A stretch of 42,053 nt of DNA from NCBI GenBank assembly GCA_947259315.1, contig CAMYLR010000016.1, positions 1 to 42,053 on the forward strand, written 5' to 3'. Every line of letters starts with the position of its first letter. The stretch's first letter is position 1. Under the pieces are notes generated by a model. It searched no databases. It saw nothing but the letters and a program-made list of their open reading frames with translations, and was not told the DNA's origin. Both the position numbers and the translations under genes were made by a program. Origin of the DNA: an uncultured Gemmatimonadales bacterium (GTDB lineage: Bacteria > Gemmatimonadota > Gemmatimonadetes > JACCXV01 > JAHWKZ01). This document shows positions 1 to 9,154 of this stretch, piece by piece.

Positions 1-352
1 ATACCAGGCCGCAGAGGCCGTCCGCTCCCAAGATCGGAAGGTCACGGAGCCGGTTGTTGGTCATGATCCCCATGACGTAGTCGATCGCGTCACCCACCTC
101 GCCCACAATGAGGTCGGCGGTCATCGTATCCGCCACCTTGGTAGTGGCCAGCTTCTCACACCCGTTGGCGCACGCTTTCAGAATATCGCGCTCGGTGATG
201 ATGCCAACCGGCTGGCCGCTCTCATCAACGACGACGAGCGATCCGATATTATGCTCAACCAACCGCTCGACGGCGTCCTGAAGCACGCGCTCGGGTTCGA
301 TAGTGACAACGCTCGGGGTGTCCTTTTGATCAAGAATCGTCTGCACGTTCAT
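1..352 (-). CDS. CBS-domain protein, partial (C-terminus off the left edge)
   Basis: Reading the minus strand from ATG at 352 gives about 117 residues with no stop before the window edge, so the 3' part is missing. The start MNVQTILDQK is followed by a pattern typical of a tandem CBS (Bateman) module: a first CBS unit with SLVVVDESGQPVGIITERDI, then a second beginning VADTMTADLI and continuing RLRDLPILG. CBS pairs usually bind adenine nucleotides and regulate an attached or partner protein; no partner domain is visible here. A strong AGGAGGT lies five bases before the ATG, which supports this start. It sits just upstream of rdgB/rph on their strand's downstream side. Its specific role cannot be told from sequence. 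Confidence 0.85.
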   Translation of the reverse strand, partial: MNVQTILDQKDTPSVVTIEPERVLQDAVERLVEHNIGSLVVVDESGQPVGIITERDILKACANGCEKLATTKVADTMTADLIVGEVGDAIDYVMGIMTNNRLRDLPILGADGLCGLV

Positions 353-422
353 CTACGACCTCCTAGACAGGCCCGTAACCGCAAGTGGATCCTCACATTA
401 TGGGTCACAACGAAGGTAGCGG

Positions 423-1046
423 TCAAACTGACCCGTCACTCATCTCCAGCCAATCGGGGTTCACCTTCAGGAATCGAGCTAAGGCCATGAAAGCCCGAGC
501 TCGGTGGCTCATCTTGTTCTTGAGGCTCAGCGGCAGCTCGGCAAGGGTCTGGTTCCCTTCGCAAGGTTCGAAAACCGGGTCGTACCCAAAGCCCCCCTTT
601 CCGCGTGGCGAATCGGTGATGCGCCCTCGGAGCACACCTTCAAAGACGCGTTTGATCCCGTCCGGCCTGATGATGATGACCGCCGTTCGAAACTCTGCCT
701 GGCGTTGTTCCCCGGCGACGTGGCGCAAGCGGTCGAGTAGCAACTCTACGTTATCACGATAAGTCGCCGTCTCGCCGGCAAACCGCGAAGAATGAACGCC
801 GGGGGCACCGTCGAGTCCATCAACGAAGAGTCCAGTGTCGTCGGCGACCGCGAACTCACCTGTGGCCGCGACAGCCGCTCTCGCTTTGAGCTCCGCATTC
901 TCTTCCAGCGTCTCGCCGGTCTCATCGACCGTCCATTCGGGCACGGTCTCCGTTACCGCCACTAGCTCCACATCGACTCCCGTCAGCAACGGCTCGATCT
1001 CTCGGACTTTGTCGGGGTTGGCGGTCGCTAGGACGAGCCGAGTCAC
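423..1046 (-). CDS. rdgB: dITP/XTP (non-canonical purine NTP) pyrophosphatase, RdgB/HAM1
   Basis: 207 residues, the usual length for the Ham1 family. It hydrolyses ITP, dITP and XTP to the monophosphate plus pyrophosphate, keeping deaminated purines out of DNA and RNA. Family motifs are present: an N-terminal [10 protein letters not shown] (substrate-binding T.N..K..E), [20 protein letters not shown] in the middle, and [11 protein letters not shown] and SHRARA near the C-terminus. The GTG start at 1046 overlaps the rph stop in a GTGA, so the two are translationally coupled. The rph-rdgB pairing is common in bacteria. I see no missing catalytic motif. Confidence 0.95.
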   Translation of the reverse strand: MTRLVLATANPDKVREIEPLLTGVDVELVAVTETVPEWTVDETGETLEENAELKARAAVAATGEFAVADDTGLFVDGLDGAPGVHSSRFAGETATYRDNVELLLDRLRHVAGEQRQAEFRTAVIIIRPDGIKRVFEGVLRGRITDSPRGKGGFGYDPVFEPCEGNQTLAELPLSLKNKMSHRARAFMALARFLKVNPDWLEMSDGSV

Positions 1047-1774
1047 ACGCTTAGTGCCGCCTTTTGCAGGCCGATCAACTCTTTGATCCCCGTTGCGCCG
1101 ATCTGCACCAGAGTGTCGAGTACGTCAAGCCCGAATGGCTCACCCTCGGCGGTACCCTGGATCTCGACCACCCGGCTGCTCTCGGTCATGACGAGATTGA
1201 GGTCCACATCCGCGGCTGCGTCCTCGCCGTAACAGAGATCCAGCACCGGGAACTCCCCCACCACCCCGACCGACGTGGCAGCAACAAACTCACGTATCGG
1301 CATCACGTCACCACCCGCCAACGCATCGTAGAGCGCGACCATGGCACCGGTTATCGACGCTGTACGAGTCCCACCGTCAGCCTGGAGGACGTCGCAATCG
1401 ATCCACACCGTTCGCTCGCCGAGCGCCTGCATGTCGACCACACTGCGTAGGCTGCGACCGACCAGTCGTTGGATTTCTTGGGTGCGGCCGCCCAGCCGCC
1501 CGCGTGTCGACTCGCGTGCCTTTCGCGTCTGAGTGGCTCGAGGCAGCATACGATATTCCGCGGTCACCCAACCCTGCCCGCGACCCCTCAGCCACGGAGG
1601 GACCCCGTCCTCGACTGAGGCTGCGCACAGGATACGCGTCTTCCCGGCACTAATGAGGCACGACCCTTCGGCGTAGTCGAGCACGTTGCGCTCGAGCGTC
1701 GTCGACCGCAACTCTGTAGGGCCGCGACCATCCTCACGGGATTCAGCGACCGGGTTGGTGAGGGAATCGACCAT
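1043..1774 (-). CDS. rph: Ribonuclease PH
   Basis: Phosphorolytic 3'-5' exoribonuclease that trims tRNA 3' ends. The frame is open back to 1861, but the family normally begins just before a R.DGR..ELR motif. I therefore take ATG at 1774 ([18 protein letters not shown]), giving 244 residues, close to the family norm. The longer start would run into mlaE. Motifs seen include [20 protein letters not shown], the R-rich stretch [34 protein letters not shown], and the phosphate-site end GTAEGEPF. It is divergent from mlaE, with about 80 bases between starts, and its stop overlaps the rdgB start. No clear Shine-Dalgarno lies at 1774, so the exact start is less sure than the identity. Confidence 0.93.
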   Translation of the reverse strand: MVDSLTNPVAESREDGRGPTELRSTTLERNVLDYAEGSCLISAGKTRILCAASVEDGVPPWLRGRGQGWVTAEYRMLPRATQTRKARESTRGRLGGRTQEIQRLVGRSLRSVVDMQALGERTVWIDCDVLQADGGTRTASITGAMVALYDALAGGDVMPIREFVAATSVGVVGEFPVLDLCYGEDAAADVDLNLVMTESSRVVEIQGTAEGEPFGLDVLDTLVQIGATGIKELIGLQKAALSV

Positions 1775-1854
1775 CGGAACCAAGATATTCTCCAGGACGG
1801 TCTGGCCCAACCCCGCTTGCGATCGCCCCTGTTCGGCTCGTAGGTTGCCATGCC

Positions 1855-2634
1855 GTGACAACTGCCACGCTCACACGGCCGATCAAGACGGCACTCGAGG
1901 AAATCCAGAACCTCTCGATTCTCACCGGTCGCACTGTCTCGGCCTTTGTCCGTCCACCGTTCTACTGGCGAGACACCTGGGTCCAGATGGACGTCATCGG
2001 CGTGCAATCGCTCGTCATCGTCTCACTGACCGGGATCTTCACCGGTATGGTGCTGGCACTGCAATCTGCGGTTCAGCTCTCCGATTTTGGCGCTTCACTC
2101 TTTGTCGGGCAGCTCGTGGCCGCGTCGGTGGTCCGCGAGTTGGGGCCGGTGCTTACAGCGCTTATGGTGGCGGGGCGCGTGGGCTCCGGCATCGCTGCCG
2201 AGCTGGGCTCGATGCGTGTCAGCGAACAGATCGATGCGCTCGAGGCGATGGGCACCGACCCGATCAAGAAGCTCGTCAAACCACGCGTCCAAGCTGGGCT
2301 GGTGATGTTGCCGGCCCTCACGGTGATAACCGACACGATCGCCATCATCGGCGGACAGGTGATCGCCTGGTTGACGCTTAACCAAGGCTTTTCGACGTAC
2401 TGGAATGCGGCCCTGAACGGGCTTTTCTTCAGTGATCTGTTCACCGGCCTGGCCAAGCCCTTTGTATTCGGGTTCATCATCACGATCGTCGCCTGCTACA
2501 TGGGGCTGCGAACCACTGGGGGGACCGAGGGTGTGGGCCGCTCTACAACTCAAGCTGTCGTCGTCGCATCGGTGCTCGTGCTGGCGTCGGACTTCTTTCT
2601 CACCAAGCTCTTTATCGAGATCTTCGGGCATTAG
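1855..2634 (+). CDS. mlaE: MlaE/YrbE-type lipid ABC transporter permease
   Basis: 259 residues with about five hydrophobic segments, the size of MlaE family permeases. These act in the inner membrane with an MlaF ATPase and an MCE protein (MlaD) to move phospholipid between the membranes. The family signature runs [15 protein letters not shown], then [20 protein letters not shown], with EAMGTDP after it. The start is GTG at 1855; an ATG five bases upstream stops after two codons. It is the first gene of mlaE-mlaF-mlaD and is divergent from rph. A weak TTGCGA/TAGGTT pair at 1817-1846 could be its promoter, but I do not rely on it. No mlaB or mlaC is present in the window. Confidence 0.93.
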   Translation: MTTATLTRPIKTALEEIQNLSILTGRTVSAFVRPPFYWRDTWVQMDVIGVQSLVIVSLTGIFTGMVLALQSAVQLSDFGASLFVGQLVAASVVRELGPVLTALMVAGRVGSGIAAELGSMRVSEQIDALEAMGTDPIKKLVKPRVQAGLVMLPALTVITDTIAIIGGQVIAWLTLNQGFSTYWNAALNGLFFSDLFTGLAKPFVFGFIITIVACYMGLRTTGGTEGVGRSTTQAVVVASVLVLASDFFLTKLFIEIFGH

Positions 2635-2694
2635 TGGACCGGGCGAGATGAGGTTACTCGGACACCGCTCCCAACGTAGATTGGAAACCAGCTG

Positions 2695-3549
2695 ATGTTT
2701 CGTCGTCGTAACAAGCGCAAGTCGAGCGACCCCAGGGAGCTGGCACCTGATCCTCGGTGGCAGCCACGGCCCGCCTCGGGGCGGGACCGGCCGCCCGACC
2801 CCGACAACCGGATGATCGATCTCGAGGACGTTCACCTGTCGTTTGGTGACAACACCGTCTTGGGTGGCATTTGGCTCGAGGTCGATCGCGGTGAAACGCT
2901 CGTCGTGATGGGTGGCTCGGGTCAGGGCAAGAGTACGATCCTGCGGATCATTCTGGGGTTGCTCGAACCCGACTCGGGGCGGGCCTACGTTCATGGCGTG
3001 AACGTCAGCCACGCTGCACAAGAAGTGCTCGATGAGGTGCGGCGCCAGATCGGGATGGTCTTTCAGGGTGGGGCGCTCTTTGATTCGTTGACGGTGGGTG
3101 ACAACCTGGCGTTTCGACTGCACGAGGAAAAAAAACATGACGAGAACGAGATCGACGATCTGGTCGTGGAGAAGCTCTCGTTCGTCGATCTGGAACCAAA
3201 GGTGGCCAACCTGATGCCAGCTGAGCTATCGGGCGGCATGCGCAAACGGGTCGCTTTGGCACGGGCGATCATGGGGAGTCCGAAGATTGTGTTGTACGAC
3301 GAGCCGACCACTGGTCTCGACCCGATTACCGCGGAAACGATCACCGCGCTGATCAACAAGCTGCGCGATACACAGAGCGTCGCTAGCATCGTGGTAACGC
3401 ATGACATCGGGGCGGCATTGGCCGTTGGGGATCGTTTCGCGATGCTGAAAGATGGTGACATCATTTTCGAGGGCGACGCTGAAGAAGTGCTCGCGACCGA
3501 CAATCCAGACGTGCGGTCGTTTATCGATGCGCGGATGGCCGGCGCATGA
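2695..3549 (+). CDS. mlaF: MlaF-type ABC transporter ATP-binding protein
   Basis: 284 residues. After a charged 40-residue N-terminal tail (RRRNKRKSS), it shows a full ABC ATPase: Walker A GGSGQGKST near residue 80, Q-loop in GMVFQGGALFDSLTV, signature LSGGMRKRVALARA, Walker B IVLYDEPTTGLDP, and an H-loop histidine in VVTHD. SGGMRKR is characteristic of the Mla/Ttg2A subfamily. It powers the MlaE permease. The start lies 60 bases after mlaE, and its TGA overlaps the mlaD ATG in ATGA, so the ATPase and MCE subunit are coupled. The basic N-terminal extension is longer than in E. coli MlaF. Confidence 0.93.
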   Translation: MFRRRNKRKSSDPRELAPDPRWQPRPASGRDRPPDPDNRMIDLEDVHLSFGDNTVLGGIWLEVDRGETLVVMGGSGQGKSTILRIILGLLEPDSGRAYVHGVNVSHAAQEVLDEVRRQIGMVFQGGALFDSLTVGDNLAFRLHEEKKHDENEIDDLVVEKLSFVDLEPKVANLMPAELSGGMRKRVALARAIMGSPKIVLYDEPTTGLDPITAETITALINKLRDTQSVASIVVTHDIGAALAVGDRFAMLKDGDIIFEGDAEEVLATDNPDVRSFIDARMAGA

Positions 3550-4562
3550 GACGCTCACAGTTTCTCACCTGGTCGGAGCTCAAGGTCGGTATCCTGGTCA
3601 CCGTTGGGCTGGCCGTGTTTCTGGTGGCGTTTTTCACGCTCGGTGGTCGGGCCGGCGTTTTTGCTGACAAGTACACGCTGTACACACTGATGCCAGGGGT
3701 GTCGGGGTTGCAGAAGGGTGCCCCGGTGCGATTGGCGGGCGTCGGTGTGGGATCGGTTCGAGCCGTTCAGTTCATCGACGCGGGCAACCGGGACAGTCTG
3801 AATCAAAGGCTGTTGACCGCATACGGCGACTCACTGCGCGATCGAGCAGTAATTATCGAGTTCGATGTCAACCGCTCGGTTCAGGACAAGGTGACGCGAT
3901 CGTCGCGTATCAAGATCGGTACCGTCGGCCTGCTGGGCGACAAGTACCTGGACATCGAGGTCGGCGACCCTCGTCAGCCGGTACTCCAAGAGGCCGATAT
4001 CGTTCTCAACGATGCCCCGATAGACTACGAGGGGTTGATCGCTCGCGCGGCTGAAGGCGTAGAGGAGCTGGTTGGATCGCTCGAGGGGACACGCCAGTTG
4101 ATCGCCAGCGTGAATACCGGGGAGGGCACCCTGGGTCGGCTTATCCATGACCCCCAACTATACGAAGAGTGGCTCAGCCTCTCGCAACGCGGCTCGTCGC
4201 TTCTCGAGAAGGCCCAAACCGGCGACGGAACGCTGCCAGCCCTGCTCAATGACCCGCAGTTGTACGATCAGCTCGTAGCGACAACAACCGACCTGCAAAC
4301 ACTGACGACGAGCATCCGTGAAGGCGAGGGGACGCTCGGCAAGATGGTCCGAGACCCGGAACTATATGACCGTCTCGTACAAACCGTCCGCCAAGGCGAA
4401 CAGCTGATCGCCGAGATGCACGAAGGCGAAGGCACCGTCGCGCGTCTGATTCGCGATCCCACGTTGTATGAGCGCATCGACAAGTTCGTCGTCGATAGCC
4501 AAGAGTTGATGACGGACATCCAGGAGAACCCCAGGAAGTACATCAACTTGAAGGTCTTCTAG
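3546..4562 (+). CDS. mlaD: MlaD-like MCE-domain lipid transport protein with 34-residue repeats
   Basis: 338 residues. One N-terminal membrane anchor (about residues 14-32) is followed by an MCE domain (about 42-140: YTLYTLMPGVSGLQKGAPVR, then IKIGTVGLLGDKYLDIEVG). The MCE domain carries a roughly 20-residue charged insertion at about 80-100. The C-terminal half is a predicted helical rod made of four repeats starting at residues 192, 226, 260 and 294. Each has the form GEGTLG..I.DP.LY. MCE proteins assemble as hexamers that form a lipid conduit across the periplasm; the rod may lengthen that tunnel, which is inference. It ends 11 bases before the convergent lgt stop. Confidence 0.92.
   Translation: MRRSQFLTWSELKVGILVTVGLAVFLVAFFTLGGRAGVFADKYTLYTLMPGVSGLQKGAPVRLAGVGVGSVRAVQFIDAGNRDSLNQRLLTAYGDSLRDRAVIIEFDVNRSVQDKVTRSSRIKIGTVGLLGDKYLDIEVGDPRQPVLQEADIVLNDAPIDYEGLIARAAEGVEELVGSLEGTRQLIASVNTGEGTLGRLIHDPQLYEEWLSLSQRGSSLLEKAQTGDGTLPALLNDPQLYDQLVATTTDLQTLTTSIREGEGTLGKMVRDPELYDRLVQTVRQGEQLIAEMHEGEGTVARLIRDPTLYERIDKFVVDSQELMTDIQENPRKYINLKVF
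4119..4526 (+). repeat. Four 102-bp coding repeats in mlaD (34-residue GEGT..DP.LY units)
   Basis: Translated repeats begin GEGTLGRLIHDPQLY, GDGTLPALLNDPQLY, GEGTLGKMVRDPELY and GEGTVARLIRDPTLY, at residues 192, 226, 260 and 294. The spacing is exactly 34 residues each time. The DNA has diverged, so this is an old protein repeat rather than a recent tandem duplication. Confidence 0.85.
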
Positions 4563-4573
4563 AGGGCTGCCGG

Positions 4574-5200
4574 TCAGCCTGGAGTGGCCGTCTTAGCACT
4601 GCTGAGTACGGGAGTTCGCCGGGCCCAGATCATCCCGACCAAACCAAACGCGATCAAGCCGAGCGAGACTAATTGGGCGTCTGTGAGACCCATCGCGACC
4701 TCGGGGTTGACCCGATAGAACTCCACCCCGAACCGCTCGATGGCAGCCAACACCAGGAAAGAGAAGAACACCATCCCGTCGGGGAGGCCTCTCTTCCGCA
4801 ACCACAACAGGAACCCAAAGATCGGCAGGGTGAGCAGTATCTCGTAGATCTGGGTCGGATGTACGGGCACGTCCGTTGGCGGGCTGCCCTCGGGGAACGC
4901 CACACCCCAACCCACATCGGTTGGATATCCGTAGTCGTCGCCTACGAGAAAACACCCCACGCGACCCAACATGTATCCAACCGGAACCGCGACTGCGCAC
5001 GCGTCGACCGCCTGGCGAAGCGGGTACTTCTTCCACGCCAGCCACCCGAGCACCGCCAAGACGCCACCGATCAGACCGCCGTAGAAGGTGAAACCACCGC
5101 GGCTAAACAGCGTTCCGATCGGATCCTGAGTCAGTTTCCCACCCTGGGCCAGGGAGGAGGTCACGGTGAAGTCGCCAACGCGGAAGAGGATCGGATACAT
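4574..5200 (-). CDS. lgt: Prolipoprotein diacylglyceryl transferase, apparently lacking an N-terminal membrane segment
   Basis: Lgt transfers diacylglycerol from phosphatidylglycerol to the lipobox cysteine of prolipoproteins in the inner membrane. The core is clear: FTFYGGLIGG, GRVGCFLVGDDYGYPTD (the Lgt signature), VHPTQIYE and ERFGVEFYRVN. The length is only 208 residues, where the family usually has 250-290. The true start MYPILFRVGDFTVTS is present, but it is followed directly by SLAQGGKLTQDPIGTLF. The first transmembrane region, with its conserved YG motif, and about 60 residues are missing. The joint coincides with a palindrome at 5142-5154. The frame is kept. Either this copy is defective or the sequence is. 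No clear Shine-Dalgarno precedes the ATG. Confidence 0.88.
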   Translation of the reverse strand: MYPILFRVGDFTVTSSLAQGGKLTQDPIGTLFSRGGFTFYGGLIGGVLAVLGWLAWKKYPLRQAVDACAVAVPVGYMLGRVGCFLVGDDYGYPTDVGWGVAFPEGSPPTDVPVHPTQIYEILLTLPIFGFLLWLRKRGLPDGMVFFSFLVLAAIERFGVEFYRVNPEVAMGLTDAQLVSLGLIAFGLVGMIWARRTPVLSSAKTATPG

Positions 5201-5310
5201 CTACGTTCAATATATGACGTCGGGTGGTGGTCGCGTCATTCCCAACGATATAAAGATGAAGGGGGTGATCTTCTTCACCGCGGACATTCGATTGACCCGT
5301 TTGGCGATAC

Positions 5311-5342
5311 AAAAACGGGCCCGGCTACGTGCCAAGGCCCGT
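5311..5342 (-). terminator. Rho-independent terminator of ssrA
   Basis: On the minus strand, ACGGGCC and GGCCCGT form a stem that extends inward with a bulge to a short ACGTA loop. It is followed by TTTTT. It starts about 10 bases beyond the CCA end of tmRNA, as expected. Confidence 0.8.
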
Positions 5343-5351
5343 GCGTCATTC

Positions 5352-5728
5352 TGGTGGAGGCGGTGGGATTCGAACCCACGTCCGAGAGAGGTGCAATAGA
5401 AACCGCTACAGGCTTAGTCGGCTGATTTGTGTCCCCGAACGGCCTACCGCCGACGCGCTAGCCGCTGGGCAAGCCCCCATGCGGACCGAAGCCCACGTCT
5501 CGCCGTGTCACAGGAGGCCCGTGGCGCGGCCAGCTCACTAAAGTGACGATCCATCCCCCACCGGTGAGCGGCGGTCAGGAGCGGATCGGGCTACGCAGTT
5601 TCGTTACGCAGCCAGCGCGAAGTTATCGTTCGCAGCTATCAGTTTCCCAGGACCGTTTAACGTGAGGACCTGAGCTGCACGACCTGCTGTCTCTACCCCA
5701 TCCTTCCCCGTCGAAGCCTTTCGCCCCC
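5352..5728 (-). ncRNA. ssrA: Transfer-messenger RNA (tmRNA)
   Basis: Single-piece tmRNA of 377 nt that rescues ribosomes stalled on broken mRNA. The 5' end GGGGGCGAAAGGCTTCGACG pairs as a seven-base acceptor stem (one G.U) with CGCCTCC before the ACCA 3' end. The T arm GTGGG-TTCGAAT-CCCAC is intact. The tag frame (5604-5633) encodes ANDNFALAA followed by TAA, preceded by an alanine-like codon GCT in the resume region. This is one residue shorter than the E. coli tag ANDENYALAA and ends in the usual protease signal ALAA. A possible -10 TAGACT lies at 5740-5745. It sits between lgt and groEL on the same strand and has its own terminator. Confidence 0.96.
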
Positions 5729-5800
5729 ACGAGAATGACAGTCTAGAACACTGCATGAAATATACCCCAACGGCCCTAGAAGTGCCCATCTTTACCCACG

Positions 5801-5829
5801 AAAAACGGGGGGCATCGCTGCCCCCCGTT
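5801..5829 (-). terminator. Rho-independent terminator of groES-groEL
   Basis: On the minus strand, AACGGGGGGCA, a GCGA loop and TGCCCCCCGTT form a perfect 11-base stem followed by a run of T. It lies 27 bases after the groEL stop. Confidence 0.92.
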
Positions 5830-5855
5830 CTCCATACAGGCTTGGAAGAGTCGGC

Positions 5856-7496
<1,641 letters not shown>

Positions 7497-7531
7497 CTAC
7501 TAGAAAATCGTGATTGAATACCGGGCCCGCA

Positions 7532-7822
7532 TTAGAGCGTGGCCAGGATGTCGCTGTCCTTGATGATCAACAGCTCTTCGCCGTCCACGGTCACCTCGGT
7601 GCCGGCGTATTTGCTGTACAAGACACGATCACCCTTCTTGACCTCAGGCGTAATCCGCTCGCCGTTGTCGGCGATCTTGCCCGGACCAACGGCCACGACC
7701 TGTCCTTCGTGCGGCTTCTCCTTCGCCGTGTCAGGGATGATGATGCCGCCCTTCTTGGTCTCCTGCTCCTCGAGTGGCTTCACAACCACGCGATCAGCCA
7801 GTGGATTGAGATTCCTACCCAT
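7532..7822 (-). CDS. groES: Co-chaperonin GroES (10 kDa)
   Basis: 96 residues, standard length. It is the heptameric lid of the GroEL cage. It begins [20 protein letters not shown], with the mobile loop region [17 protein letters not shown] and the family ending [24 protein letters not shown] Shine-Dalgarno sits upstream of the ATG. It is first in the operon and preceded by a consensus-like promoter overlapping a CIRCE operator. Confidence 0.97.
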   Translation of the reverse strand: MGRNLNPLADRVVVKPLEEQETKKGGIIIPDTAKEKPHEGQVVAVGPGKIADNGERITPEVKKGDRVLYSKYAGTEVTVDGEELLIIKDSDILATL

Positions 7823-7887
7823 CGCTATGCAATCCTCCCGAAAGAGTTTCTCTGCTGAACTTTAGGGTGATTTCACCATCAACGCTG

Positions 7888-7914
7888 TTAGCACTGATGG
7901 TGTGAGAGTGCTAA
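7888..7914 (-). promoter_or_regulatory. CIRCE operator (HrcA binding site) of groESL
   Basis: TTAGCACTG, nine bases, then GAGTGCTAA: the 9-9-9 inverted repeat of CIRCE with a single mismatch (G for C at position 9 of one arm). It lies immediately downstream of the -10 box of the groES promoter, where bound HrcA repressor would block transcription until heat shock. No hrcA gene is in the window. Confidence 0.95.
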
Positions 7915-7916
7915 CA

Positions 7917-7945
7917 AGAATAGTGGAACAACGCTCGTTCGTCAA
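7917..7945 (-). promoter_or_regulatory. Sigma-70 type promoter of groES-groEL
   Basis: On the minus strand, TTGACG (7940-7945) and TATTCT (7917-7922) are separated by exactly 17 bases. The CIRCE operator begins two bases after the -10 box, so repression by HrcA at the transcription start is expected. Confidence 0.8.
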
Positions 7946-8029
7946 GCCCGTTGTTCTGCCGATCTGGCAGATGTATCCTCTCCGCCGCGGCGCTCGGCGC
8001 TGCCATCCTGAACCCCGGAGACGCTGTAC

Positions 8030-9154
8030 ATGCGATTGCTTTTCGTCGGCGATGTGTGTCTCGCCAACATCGACACCAAGACGTTCGCGGTCGATCCCCA
8101 GATCGCCGAGGTGCTAGACGGCGCGGATCTTCGAATCGCCAACCTTGAGTCGCCATTGACGATGTCCGAAGAAAAGGCGCCACACCACCCCATCAACATG
8201 AAAGCAGAACCTCGTGCCAGCCAGATTCTCGACGCGTTCGATGTCTTCTCGCTGGCCAACAATCACATCCTCGATTACGGAGAGATTGGGCTCGCTGACA
8301 CGATCAAATTCCTGCGATCTGAGAACAAGTCGCACTTTGGCGCCGGTCTCGACGAACGGGCCGCAGTGACCCCCCTGTATCTAGACCGGCCTGAGCGCAG
8401 GCTCGCGTTTTTTGGCTTATCGCGTTGGTACCACGCGGGGCCATCCAAAGCCGGCACCGCCCCTGACCGCGTCGGGAAGCTCGAGAGCGAGATACAGAGG
8501 GCCAAGAGAGACAACCGCTTTGTGATCGCCTGTCCTCACTGGAACTACGAATACGTCGATTTCCCATCGCCTGACAGCGCGAGACTCGCGCATCGCCTGA
8601 TAGACGCCGGCGTGGACTTGATCGTGGGATCCCACCCGCATGTCGTTCAGGGATACGAGCGGTATCGGGACAAGCTCATTTTCTACAGCCTGGGCAACTT
8701 CGTATTTCACAATGATGAGCGTGAGCTGGCCGAAGTTTCACAGGTCGCGCAATTCATCAGACCAGGTTCTCTTAACCAGACCTGTATCTTGTCGATCGAG
8801 CTGGACGAGCACGGGGTCGTGGATCACGAACTAATCCCGGTCCACTCGGACAACACAGGGCTCCGGCCTCAGACGCCAGAGCGATCTTCAGCTTTCTTGG
8901 GCAGGATGGAGGCGATTTCCCGGCCGCTGGAGAATCGTGCTGAGCAACGACGGCTCTTCTATCGACAGGCCACTCGGATATCCCAGAAGTCGAGCACCAC
9001 CCTGCTAGTGGTCCTTCGACAACAGGGGCTGCTCAGCTTAATCCGAGTGCTGTTCGGTATCCGGAAGCAGGACTTGAAGATCGTCGCTTACTCGATACTG
9101 CTTCGATTGGGCCTAATGCCAAAGGCCACGTCTTCACGACCAGCCCATGAGTAA
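8030..9154 (+). CDS. CapA-family (poly-gamma-glutamate synthesis type) metallophosphatase-like protein
   Basis: 374 residues. The first about 280 residues match the CapA/PgsA family, a calcineurin-like fold: GDV at 7-9, NLE at 38-40, ANNHILDYG at 76-84, then GSHPHVVQ and YSLGNFVF near residues 203-228. CapA proteins act in capsule polymer production or as surface-linked hydrolases; the substrate is not predictable. The C-terminal about 90 residues (RLFYRQATRIS onward) are a basic, partly hydrophobic extension that I do not recognise. There is no signal peptide, unlike PgsA with its membrane anchor. GGAG lies nine bases before the ATG. The stop overlaps the next gene by eight bases, so the two form an operon. 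Confidence 0.85.
   Translation: MRLLFVGDVCLANIDTKTFAVDPQIAEVLDGADLRIANLESPLTMSEEKAPHHPINMKAEPRASQILDAFDVFSLANNHILDYGEIGLADTIKFLRSENKSHFGAGLDERAAVTPLYLDRPERRLAFFGLSRWYHAGPSKAGTAPDRVGKLESEIQRAKRDNRFVIACPHWNYEYVDFPSPDSARLAHRLIDAGVDLIVGSHPHVVQGYERYRDKLIFYSLGNFVFHNDERELAEVSQVAQFIRPGSLNQTCILSIELDEHGVVDHELIPVHSDNTGLRPQTPERSSAFLGRMEAISRPLENRAEQRRLFYRQATRISQKSSTTLLVVLRQQGLLSLIRVLFGIRKQDLKIVAYSILLRLGLMPKATSSRPAHE

Noticed and set aside
2095-3138. A 347-residue frame antisense to mlaE/mlaF
   Set aside because: Both plus-strand genes are unambiguous; the antisense frame has no recognisable domain.
5604-5789. A 61-residue protein ending ANDNFALAA
   Set aside because: It is the tag reading frame and flanks of tmRNA, not a stand-alone gene.
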